Assembly: GCF_025399795.1 (NCBI RefSeq)
Contig: NZ_JAODTZ010000055.1
Coordinates: forward strand, 1 to 64,000
Length of the DNA: 64,000 nt
Direction: 5' to 3'
Source of the DNA: Streptomyces rhizosphaerihabitans
Lineage (GTDB): Bacteria > Actinomycetota > Actinomycetes > Streptomycetales > Streptomycetaceae
This document shows, piece after piece, positions 1-7,129 of this stretch (position 1 is the stretch's first letter; the number at the start of each line of letters is the position of its first letter). The notes below the pieces were generated by a model. The model had not been told where the DNA came from, did no database searches, and saw only the letters and a program-made list of their open reading frames with translations. A program made the translations under genes and the position numbers.

Positions 1-210
1 CTTGTCTTCGCGGCTGTTGGGCCGTTCCGACGTCTCAAACTTTAGCGGATCTTCCCGGCAGTTCCTAATCGGGCCGCCGGACCCAAATCGAATTGAATTC
101 AGGCACGCCGAATTCGCCCCGGTTGGGAGATCGTGCTGGTGGTTTGAGTGCCGCATCAAGCGGCGGAGGTGTCGTCGCAGAACCGTTACGGCCCCGTGGC
201 AACTCGAAGA
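1..210 (-). promoter_or_regulatory. Probable leader of an rRNA operon, reading leftward out of the window
   Basis: I find no convincing protein gene in this stretch. Read on the minus strand its left end contains GGCCCAACAGCCGCGAAGAC, which I remember from the untranslated leader upstream of Streptomyces 16S genes. Two promoter-like elements lie in the same orientation. The rRNA gene itself would be beyond base 1, so the assignment rests on recall of leader sequence and on the promoters, not on any mature rRNA. Confidence 0.65.
39..68 (-). promoter_or_regulatory. Second promoter-like element (TTAGGA / TAAAGT)
   Basis: On the minus strand TTAGGA (68-63) precedes TAAAGT (44-39) with an 18-base spacer. 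Tandem promoters are usual in front of Streptomyces rRNA operons, so this may be a downstream rrn promoter. Evidence is the consensus match only. Confidence 0.45.
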
Positions 211-239
211 ACCTTACGGATCCGCCAGGGCAGTGTCAA
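211..239 (-). promoter_or_regulatory. Promoter (TTGACA / TAAGGT), probably an rrn promoter
   Basis: On the minus strand TTGACA (239-234) is followed, after exactly 17 bases, by TAAGGT (216-211). This is close to the vegetative sigma-HrdB consensus and fits a strong stable-RNA promoter. It points away from the marR gene and out of the window. Confidence 0.6.
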
Positions 240-257
240 CCTCCCCTGTCAAGATCT

Positions 258-806
258 TTAATCGAGGTCGCTGAGCCGGCCGCCCGCGTCCGGCTGGGCG
301 TCCTCCACCCGTCGGAGCAGGCGGGTCAGGACCTCGCCCAGGACACCCCGGTCCTCGGCGGAGAGGTCCTGGAGCAGGTCCTCCTCGAAGACCGTGGCGA
401 GGCGCATCGCCTCCAGCCACTTCTCGCGGCCCTCGCCGGTCAGCTCGACGATGACGCGCACACGGTTCGACTCGTCACGCTCCCGGGTCACCAGCCCCTC
501 CGCGACCATGCGGTCGATGCGGTGGGTCATGGCGGCCGGGGTCAGGCCCAGTCGTTTGGCGAGCTCGCTCGGGCCGAGGCGGTAGGGAGCACCGGCGAGG
601 ACCAGCGCCTTCAGGACCTCCCACTCGGCGTTGCTGATGCCGAGTGCGGCGGTCTGGCGGCCGTAGGCGACGTTCATCCGCCGGTTGAGGCGGGACAGCG
701 CCGAGACGATCTTCTCGACCTGGGGGTCGAGGTCCTGGAACTCGCGCTGGTAGGCGGCGATCTGTTCTTCGAGTGTCGGCTCACTGACGCCGGGGGTGTC
801 GCCCAT
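258..806 (-). CDS. MarR-family transcriptional regulator
   Basis: A 182-residue winged-helix protein of normal MarR length. The recognition region, about residues 60-130, reads LGPSELAKRLGLTPAAMTHR, followed by a basic wing containing RERDESNRVR. N- and C-terminal helices would form the dimer interface. It starts at ATG 806; the ribosome-binding site is weak. It is divergent from the MFS transporter gene at 974 across 167 bp that holds several palindromic elements, the classic arrangement of a repressor controlling itself and an exporter. The ligand cannot be read from sequence. Confidence 0.9.
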   Translation of the reverse strand: MGDTPGVSEPTLEEQIAAYQREFQDLDPQVEKIVSALSRLNRRMNVAYGRQTAALGISNAEWEVLKALVLAGAPYRLGPSELAKRLGLTPAAMTHRIDRMVAEGLVTRERDESNRVRVIVELTGEGREKWLEAMRLATVFEEDLLQDLSAEDRGVLGEVLTRLLRRVEDAQPDAGGRLSDLD

Positions 807-836
807 GGCCCGAGTATCGCATGACGCCGCTTGGCG

Positions 837-885
837 TCGAAGTCCTTCGAGGTGTAGAGTTCAAGTTCTAACTTTAGCTTCGAAG
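837..885. promoter_or_regulatory. Candidate MarR operator cluster between marR and MFS genes
   Basis: The divergent spacer holds three closely spaced symmetric elements: TCGAAGTCCTTCGA (837-850), the near-palindrome AGTTCAAGTTCTAACT (858-873) and CTTCGAAG (878-885). Such clusters between a marR gene and its divergent transporter are usually the regulator's binding site. Binding is inferred from symmetry and position. Confidence 0.45.
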
Positions 886-973
886 TCTTCAGATCTGCAT
901 CCATGCACGGAGAACGTGTCACCGACACGGTGTCCGGCACGGGCAGGCCCACACGGCTTCACGACCAAAGCAG

Positions 974-2266
974 GTGAACGTGACCAGGGCGATGGGCGCA
1001 GCGATGCGCCGGATCCACGTGGGCAACGCGCTCGGCGCGTTCGGGCTCGGCTTTACCGTCCCCTTCCTCTACGTCTATGTGGCGCAGGTGCGGGGACTCG
1101 GCTCCATGACGGCGAGCGTCGTGCTCGCCGTCTTCGCCGTGGCCGCTCTCGTCGTGCTGCCGTTCGCCAGCCGGGCGATCGTCCGGCGAGGCCCCCTGCC
1201 GGTCTTGCTCGTCGCGCTGGTCACCGCCGCACTCGGTGCGCTGAGCCTCGGGCTGGCGGACAGCGCGACGACCGTGGTGCTGTCGGCGGCGGCGCTCGGT
1301 GCCGGGCAGGCCGTGATGCAGCCGTCGCTCGCGACGATGATCGTGGACTGCTCCTCGGCGGACACCCGGTCGCGCGCCTTCGCGACACAGTTCTTCCTGC
1401 AGAACCTGGGCCTCGGTGTCGGCGGTCTCATCGGCGGTCACATCGTCGACCCGGACCGGGCGAGCTCCTTCACTTTGCTGTTCGCGATCGAGGCGGCGAT
1501 GTTCCTGGTGCTGGTCGTGATCATGGCGACGGTGCGGATGCCGCACGCGCCGCGGATCACGGGAGACACACCCCAGTCCAGGGGCGGCGGCTGGAAGCAG
1601 CTCCTCGGCAACCGGGCCATGGTGCAGCTGTCCGTGCTGGGCTTCGTGCTGTTCTTCGCCTGCTACGGACAGTTCGAGTCGGGTCTTTCCGCGTACGGCG
1701 TCGAGGCGGCCGGGATCTCCACGTCCGCGCTCGGCACGGCGATGGCGGCGAACACGGCGATGATCGTGGTCGCGCAGTTCGCGGTGCTGAAGTTCGTCGA
1801 GCGCCGCAAGCGGTCCCGGGTGATCGCCGCTGTCGGGCTCATCTGGGCCGTCGCGTGGCTGGCGGCCGGGTACGCGGGCCTCGGGCACGGCAGCCGGACC
1901 ATGGCCACGGCGGCCTTCGTCTCGACGTACGCGCTCTTCGGGCTCGGTGAGGCGATGCTGTCGCCGACGGTCGCTCCGCTGGTCGCCGATCTGGCGCCGT
2001 CCGGCATGGCGGGCCAGTACAACTCCGCCTTCGCCCTCGTGAAGCAGCTCGCGCTGGCGATCGGCCCGGCGGTGGGCGGCCCGATGGGGGCTTCGCTGCA
2101 CGGCCCGTACATCGCGACGTTCCTGCTCTTCTCGCTCGGCATCACCGTCCTGGCCGTGCGGCTCGGGCGGCAGCTCACCCCCGTACAGAATCAGCCGTCG
2201 CTCGCGAGGAGCCGGGTGGTCGCGCAGGGCGGGGCTCCGGCGGAGCCGGTACCGGCGAACGCCTGA
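974..2266 (+). CDS. MFS transporter, drug-efflux type
   Basis: A roughly 430-residue integral membrane protein with the length and hydrophobic periodicity of a 12-helix major facilitator superfamily carrier. Segments such as GLGFTVPFLYVYVAQV near the N-terminus and GLGEAMLSPTVAPLVADLAP in the second half are typical of the DHA1 drug:proton antiporter-like group. It probably exports a small molecule at the cytoplasmic membrane. The start could be GTG 974, GTG 980 or ATG 992. Pairing with the divergent marR suggests substrate-inducible expression. The substrate is unknown. Confidence 0.85.
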   Translation: MNVTRAMGAAMRRIHVGNALGAFGLGFTVPFLYVYVAQVRGLGSMTASVVLAVFAVAALVVLPFASRAIVRRGPLPVLLVALVTAALGALSLGLADSATTVVLSAAALGAGQAVMQPSLATMIVDCSSADTRSRAFATQFFLQNLGLGVGGLIGGHIVDPDRASSFTLLFAIEAAMFLVLVVIMATVRMPHAPRITGDTPQSRGGGWKQLLGNRAMVQLSVLGFVLFFACYGQFESGLSAYGVEAAGISTSALGTAMAANTAMIVVAQFAVLKFVERRKRSRVIAAVGLIWAVAWLAAGYAGLGHGSRTMATAAFVSTYALFGLGEAMLSPTVAPLVADLAPSGMAGQYNSAFALVKQLALAIGPAVGGPMGASLHGPYIATFLLFSLGITVLAVRLGRQLTPVQNQPSLARSRVVAQGGAPAEPVPANA

Positions 2267-2340
2267 CCGCCGGCAGCTGACCGTCGACGCCTGACTGTCA
2301 GGCGCCGGCAGGACAGGCGCGGGACGCGGACGGACCTACG

Positions 2341-2375
2341 ACGGCCGCCATCACGTACGACGTGATGGCGGCCGT
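2341..2375. terminator. Bidirectional hairpin between MFS and phosphatase genes
   Basis: A perfect 16-bp inverted repeat (2341-2356 and 2360-2375) with a 3-base loop lies between two convergent genes, the MFS gene on plus and the phosphatase on minus. It is followed by a short T-rich run. It is well placed to stop both transcripts. Confidence 0.7.
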
Positions 2376-2458
2376 TTCGTATGCGGATTCCGCCCCCGGA
2401 GTGCGACCCCCTGCAGGCGATCCTCCGAGTTCTGTCCTGCGGGTTCCGTCCCGCGGGT

Positions 2459-4150
2459 TCATCTCTTGGATTCAGCCCCCACGCGCGGGAGCGCGAACTC
2501 GCACCACACCGCCTTGCCGCCGCCCGGTGTGCGGCGGGAGCCCCAGTTCGAGGCGATCGTGGCCACGATCGCGATGCCGCGGCCCGCTTCGTCGCCGGGT
2601 TCGGCGCGGCGGCGGCGCGGGAGGTGGTCGTCGCCGTCGGTGACCTCGATGATCAGGCGGCGGTCGGTGCGGCGCAGCCGCAGCCGCATCGGCGGGGTGC
2701 CGTGCTGGAGGGAGTTGGCGACGAGTTCGCTGGCGGCCAGGACGCCGAGGTCGTGCAGTTCGCCGGGGAAGCGCCAGCTGGCCAGCACGCCGGAGGCGAA
2801 GGCACGCGCGCGTGGGGCCGCTTCCATGCCGCCGAGCAGTTCCAGGGCGGCGTTGCGGAAGAGCTCGCCGTCGGGGCCCGTACGGGAAGGGTGCTGGAGG
2901 ACCAGGACGGCGACGTCGTCGTCGTGGTCGGCGGTGACGCCGGCCGCGCGGACAAGGCGGTCGCAGATCACCTGAGGGCTGCCCGTGGCACCCGCGAGGG
3001 CGCGCTCCAGGGAGGCGATGCCCTCGTCGAGGTCCTCGTCGCGGCGCTCGACCAGACCGTCCGTGTAGAGGACGGCGGTGGAGCCGGGCCCGAGCGGCAC
3101 CGAGCCGGAGGCGTGCAGCCAGCCGCCGGTGCCGAGCGGCGGCCCGGTCGGCTCGTCGGCGCGGTGGATGGTGCCGTTCTCGTCGCGCACCAGGATGGGC
3201 AGGTGGCCGGCGGAGGCGTACACCAGCCGACCCTCGTTCGGGTCGTGGATGGCGTACACGCACGTGGCGATCTGGTTGGCGTCGATCTCGGCGGCGAGGA
3301 CGTCGAGGAGCTGCAGGACCTCGTGCGGCGGCAGGTCGAGACGGGCGTACGCACGGACGGCCGTGCGCAGCTGGCCCATGACGGCCGCCGCGCGGACCCC
3401 GCGGCCCATGACGTCGCCGATGACGAGCGCGGTGCGGCCGCCGCCGAGGGTGATGACGTCGTACCAGTCGCCGCCGACCGCCGCCTCCGTGCCGCCCGGC
3501 AGGTAGGTCGCGGCGATGCGCAGGTCGTCGGGCTCCTCCAACTCCTGTGGGAGCAAGGAGCGCTGGAGGGTCACGGCGGTCTCGCGCTGGCGGCGCTCGC
3601 TGGCGCGCAGCCGCTCGGCGGCCTCGGCGTGATCGGTGACGTCGGTCGCGAAGACGAGCACGCCGCGGCCGTCGCCGTCCGGGGAGGTGTCGACGGGGGT
3701 GCAGGTGAACGTGTAGGAGCGGCCGGTCGACACCTTGCGGGACTTGACGGTGCGGGGCTTGGCGCTGCGCAGGACCTGGTCGAGGAGCGGCAGCAGGCCG
3801 AGTTCGTCCAGTTCGGGCAGCGCCTCGCTCGCGGGCTCGCCGACGGGGCGGGCGCCGAAGGCCGCCGTGTAGGCGTCGTTGACGTACGAGAGGCGGTGCT
3901 CGGGGCCGTGCACGAGGGCGACGAGGGCGGGGACGCGGTCGAGGACCGCGCGCACCGGGAGTTCGTCGACTGCGAGACCGGGAGGGGCGTCGTCGGTGAG
4001 CTGCTCGACGCGGGCCGCCGGCACGGAGCCTTCCCCGCGCCGGCCCGGGGCGGCCGTGTGCGCAGTCGTGTGCGCGGCCGTGTGCTCGGTCCGCGCTGCG
4101 GCGCGGCGCTGCGTTCCGGGGAGCCGGGCGCTCCAGCGCGTGAAGTTCAC
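2459..4150 (-). CDS. PAS - PP2C (SpoIIE) phosphatase - histidine-kinase-like ATPase
   Basis: A 563-residue cytosolic signalling protein. A PAS domain lies at about residues 65-180 (VRAVLDRVPALVALVHGPEH onward). A short coiled linker leads to a PP2C-type SpoIIE phosphatase at about 195-410, with metal-binding motifs GGDWYDV, GDVMGRG and YTDGLVERR. A GHKL ATPase of the RsbW/SpoIIAB anti-sigma kind lies at about 430-555, with the N-box ELVANSLQHG and GRGIAIVATIA. The architecture suggests a partner-switching regulator that phosphorylates or dephosphorylates anti-sigma antagonists in response to a PAS-sensed cue. GTG start at 4150. Confidence 0.9.
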   Translation of the reverse strand: MNFTRWSARLPGTQRRAAARTEHTAAHTTAHTAAPGRRGEGSVPAARVEQLTDDAPPGLAVDELPVRAVLDRVPALVALVHGPEHRLSYVNDAYTAAFGARPVGEPASEALPELDELGLLPLLDQVLRSAKPRTVKSRKVSTGRSYTFTCTPVDTSPDGDGRGVLVFATDVTDHAEAAERLRASERRQRETAVTLQRSLLPQELEEPDDLRIAATYLPGGTEAAVGGDWYDVITLGGGRTALVIGDVMGRGVRAAAVMGQLRTAVRAYARLDLPPHEVLQLLDVLAAEIDANQIATCVYAIHDPNEGRLVYASAGHLPILVRDENGTIHRADEPTGPPLGTGGWLHASGSVPLGPGSTAVLYTDGLVERRDEDLDEGIASLERALAGATGSPQVICDRLVRAAGVTADHDDDVAVLVLQHPSRTGPDGELFRNAALELLGGMEAAPRARAFASGVLASWRFPGELHDLGVLAASELVANSLQHGTPPMRLRLRRTDRRLIIEVTDGDDHLPRRRRAEPGDEAGRGIAIVATIASNWGSRRTPGGGKAVWCEFALPRVGAESKR

Positions 4151-4280
4151 AGTGGGGAAAGCCTCGTGTTAGAAGGGCGAGCGGTTCACCCGCCCAAAGT
4201 CGTGGACCTGTCTGGCAGTCTGACCGACCGGGCCGACATCCGTCAGACGCCGTCCGTGCCGGTGGAGTTCCTCGGTCCGG

Positions 4281-5642
4281 TCAGGACGACCCCTTCGGGT
4301 CGGTCGGAGGCTTCCCCCCGGCCGCCAGTTCGAATTCCGCACGGGGGTGTTCGAGCGAACCGAGGGACACGATCTCCCGCTTGAAGAGTCCCGCCAGGGT
4401 CCATTCGGCGAGCACACGGGCCTTGCGGTTGAAGGTCGGCACCCTGCTGAGGTGGTAGACGCGGTGCATGAACCAGGCAGGATAGCCCCTCAGCTTGCGC
4501 CCGTAGACGTGTGCGACTCCCTTGTGCAGTCCCAGGGACGCGACCGAGCCGACGTATTTGTGGGAGTACGTCTCCAGGGGCTCGCCGCGCAGGGCGTGCG
4601 CGAGGTTGTCGCCGAGGACCTTCGCCTGGCGCACGGCGTGCTGGGCGTTGGGCGCGGTCTCCTTGCCGGGCTCCGCGGTCACGTCGGGGACGGCCGCGGC
4701 GTCTCCGGCCGCCCACGCGTGCGTGACGCCGTCGACGGTGAGCTGGGGGGTGCACCTGAGCCGGCCGCGCTCGTTCAGGGGGAGGTCGGTCGCGGCGAGG
4801 ACGGGGTGCGGTTTCACGCCGGCCGTCCATACGACAGTGCGCGTCGGGAAGCGCGCGCCGTCACTGAGGACGGCGACCCGGTCCGCGCAGCTGTTGAGGC
4901 GGGTCTCCAGGCGTACCTCGATGTTGCGCCGGCGCAGCTGGGTGACCGTGTACCTGCCCATCTCCTCGCCGACCTCGGGCAGGATGCGGTCCGAGGCCTC
5001 GACGAGGATCCATTTCATGTCCTCGGGCTTGAGGTTGTGGTAGTACCGCGCGGTGTAGCGGGCCATGTCCTCCAGCTCGCCGAGCGCCTCGACGCCGGCG
5101 TAACCGCCGCCTACGAAGACGAAGGTCAGGGCCGCGTCACGGATCGCGGGGTCGCGGGTGGAGGAGGCGATGTCCATCTGCTCGATGACGTGGTTGCGCA
5201 GGCCGATGGCCTCCTCGACCGTCTTGAAGCCGATGGCGTACTCGGCGAGCCCGGGGATCGGCAGCGTGCGCGCGATCGAGCCGGGCGCGAGCACGAGTTC
5301 GTCGTACGTGATCTGCTCCGCGCCCGCGCCCTCCTCCTCGGTGGCGAGCGTGCTGAGCGTGGCGGTGCGTTTGGCGTGGTCGATCGACTGCACCTCGCCG
5401 ATGACGATCCGGCACCGGCCGAGGACACGGCGCAGCGGAACGACCACGTGGCGCGGCGAGATCGAGCCCGCGGCGGCCTCGGGAAGGAACGGCTGATACG
5501 TCATATAAGGGTCGGGCGAGACGACCGTGATCTCGACCTCGCCCCGCTTCAGTTCGGGCTTCAGCTTCCGCTGGAGGCGCAGAGCGGTGTACATCCCGAC
5601 GTAGCCACCGCCGACAATGAGAATGCGCGCACGTTCCTTCAC
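4281..5642 (-). CDS. ndh: Type II NADH dehydrogenase (NDH-2), FAD-dependent
   Basis: A 453-residue flavoprotein that would pass electrons from NADH to the menaquinone pool without pumping protons, on the inner face of the membrane. The FAD-binding fold opens at residue 11 (GGGYVGMYTA). A second Rossmann motif, VFVGGGYAGVEALGEL, binds NADH. TWAAGDAAAVPD-like sequence near the C-terminal third is the FAD-ribityl motif (here AWAAGDAAAVPD). I chose GTG 5642 because sequence upstream is unlike the family and the FAD motif then starts within 11 residues. It is divergent from the atrA-like gene. Confidence 0.85.
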   Translation of the reverse strand: MKERARILIVGGGYVGMYTALRLQRKLKPELKRGEVEITVVSPDPYMTYQPFLPEAAAGSISPRHVVVPLRRVLGRCRIVIGEVQSIDHAKRTATLSTLATEEEGAGAEQITYDELVLAPGSIARTLPIPGLAEYAIGFKTVEEAIGLRNHVIEQMDIASSTRDPAIRDAALTFVFVGGGYAGVEALGELEDMARYTARYYHNLKPEDMKWILVEASDRILPEVGEEMGRYTVTQLRRRNIEVRLETRLNSCADRVAVLSDGARFPTRTVVWTAGVKPHPVLAATDLPLNERGRLRCTPQLTVDGVTHAWAAGDAAAVPDVTAEPGKETAPNAQHAVRQAKVLGDNLAHALRGEPLETYSHKYVGSVASLGLHKGVAHVYGRKLRGYPAWFMHRVYHLSRVPTFNRKARVLAEWTLAGLFKREIVSLGSLEHPRAEFELAAGGKPPTDPKGSS

Positions 5643-6018
5643 CGTCCCATGACGCACCCCGCTCCGGAGTTTGTCCACAGCCCCGACAATTTGTGTGACC
5701 GGTCGCCGACAACGTGCAGAGTTGGCCGATTTGCCGGAGTCCAAGGAAAAAGCGCAGGTCAAGGTGGGTGAGGGGGGTACTCGGAGGGGGCGCAACCGGG
5801 ACGTACCCGGCCCGTACTCCGATCGGGGGGCGCTCTGTGCGGAACCTGCCCCTTCTGAATTGACCCCCTCTCAACTATGTTCGTGTGTCGACGGGGTGTA
5901 GGGGGATGCGCTCGGCGAGTCCGTACGACGGGCTCGCGCACAAGCTGTTCCACACGCTCCGGTCTGTCGATGGCGGGGAGTGTCTCCGGGGGGAGACGTC
6001 ATTACCGGGGGAACGCTT
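5643..6018. other. Divergent ndh / atrA promoter region, no gene seen
   Basis: These 376 bp separate two divergent start codons. They contain G-rich runs and a lower-GC patch around 5840-5890 but no credible ORF. Promoters for both genes must lie here. I could not pick a confident -35/-10 pair for either. Confidence 0.5.
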
Positions 6019-6798
6019 ATGCACATTCAGGACTCTCATTGGTCTTCCGCGTCGGCCATCGCACCTGGTGGTGCGATCGGCACGGCGACGAGCGGCAACG
6101 GCCGCGGTCCGGCGGACGGATCGCGCACGACGCCGCTGCGTGTGGACGCACAGCGCAATCTGGAACATGTACTGCGCGCGGCGCGCGAGGTCTTCGGCGA
6201 ACTGGGGTACGGCGCGCCGATGGAGGACGTCGCCCGGCGCGCGCGGGTCGGCGTCGGCACGGTGTACCGACGCTTCCCCAGCAAGGACGTCCTGGTGCGC
6301 CGGATAGCCGAGGAGGAGACCTCCCGGCTGACCGACCAGGCCCGCGCCGCACTCGGCCAGGAGGACGAGCCGTGGTCGGCCCTCTCGCGCTTCCTGCGGA
6401 CGTCGGTGGCCTCGGGCGCCGGACGGCTGCTGCCGCCGCAGGTGCTGCGGGTCGGCGTCGCGGAGGACGAGCCCGAGGCGGACGAGGCACGGGTGCCGCA
6501 GCAGCGGTCCCAGCTCGCGCCCGAGTTGCGGCTCGTCGAGCAGCGGCCCGCTCCCGAGGACGAGCCGGTGATCGCCTCGGTGGACGACGCCGGCGCGACG
6601 GCGCTGCTCGAAGTGGTCGGCAGGCTCGTCGACCGGGCACGCGCGGCGGGCGAGTTGCGCGCCGATGTCACGGTGGCGGACGTACTGCTGGTCATCGCGA
6701 CGGCGGCGCCCTCGCTGCCGGACGCGGCCCAGCAGGCGGCGGCCTCGGCCCGGCTCCTCGACATCCTGCTGGAGGGCCTGCGCTCGCGTCCGGCGTGA
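6019..6798 (+). CDS. atrA: TetR-family regulator, AtrA-like
   Basis: A 259-residue TetR protein. The helix-turn-helix is at about residues 45-95: VLRAAREVFGELGYGAPMED, then ARRARVGVGTVYRRFPSKD. About 40 poorly conserved residues precede it. AtrA of S. coelicolor (SCO4118) activates actII-ORF4 and other secondary-metabolism and sugar-uptake genes; it lies beside an NADH dehydrogenase gene and an ECF sigma gene in the same order as here. I assign orthology from domain, size and remembered synteny, not alignment. ATG 6019 is preceded by GGGGGAAC. The C-terminal half is the ligand-binding region. Confidence 0.75.
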   Translation: MHIQDSHWSSASAIAPGGAIGTATSGNGRGPADGSRTTPLRVDAQRNLEHVLRAAREVFGELGYGAPMEDVARRARVGVGTVYRRFPSKDVLVRRIAEEETSRLTDQARAALGQEDEPWSALSRFLRTSVASGAGRLLPPQVLRVGVAEDEPEADEARVPQQRSQLAPELRLVEQRPAPEDEPVIASVDDAGATALLEVVGRLVDRARAAGELRADVTVADVLLVIATAAPSLPDAAQQAAASARLLDILLEGLRSRPA

Positions 6799-6844
6799 AC
6801 CGGACCGAGTTTCTCCGAGCACGTGGGTGTTCCGAGTATGTGCG

Positions 6845-6886
6845 GGCTCCCGGGCGCGAGTGCGATGTCACCCGCGCCCGGGAGCC
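6845..6886 (+). terminator. Hairpin terminator after atrA-like gene
   Basis: A perfect 14-bp GC-rich inverted repeat (6845-6858 and 6873-6886) lies 46 bp downstream of the stop codon. There is no long U tract, which is usual for Streptomyces terminators. Confidence 0.6.
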
Positions 6887-7129
6887 TCGCTCGTTCATGA
6901 CGCCATGCGCCCGTGCCGTCATGGCACCACTCCCGTGCAGGGCGGCAACTTCCGTGCATGCGGCGGCTGTCGACCGTTGACCATTCCCCGAACGAGTGGC
7001 AGTTAGTACTGCCGAGCGATAAATCCCCCCGGACGAGTGGTTGGTCCGTACGAGGAGGCTCCGCCCGGGAAGCCTGTGGCACTCTGTCCCGGTATTCGGG
7101 TCCGAGTGTGCAGGCGGGGGCTTTCCGCG
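6887..7129. other. Intergenic region before the sigma factor gene
   Basis: No gene seen. It carries the promoter region of the downstream sigma gene. TTGACC at about 6977 followed by an AT-richer patch (CAGTTAGTAC) is the best candidate but its spacing is poor. Confidence 0.4.

Noticed and set aside
181..220. A 16S rRNA fragment suggested by AACTCGAAGAACCTTAC on the plus strand
   Set aside because: The match to the 16S motif is short and partial, and flanking bases do not continue as rRNA. The region is better explained as an rrn promoter/leader on the other strand.
2381..4384. A 667-codon plus-strand open frame opposite the PAS/SpoIIE phosphatase
   Set aside because: It is the antisense shadow of a gene with complete PAS, PP2C and ATPase motifs. 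The translation has no recognisable domain.
5681..5715. A Rex-type redox operator before ndh (TTGTGTGACCGGTCGCCGACAA-like)
   Set aside because: The outer TTGT/ACAA halves are unequally spaced around GACCGGTC and the inner bases do not fit the TTGTGAA-N4-TTCACAA consensus.
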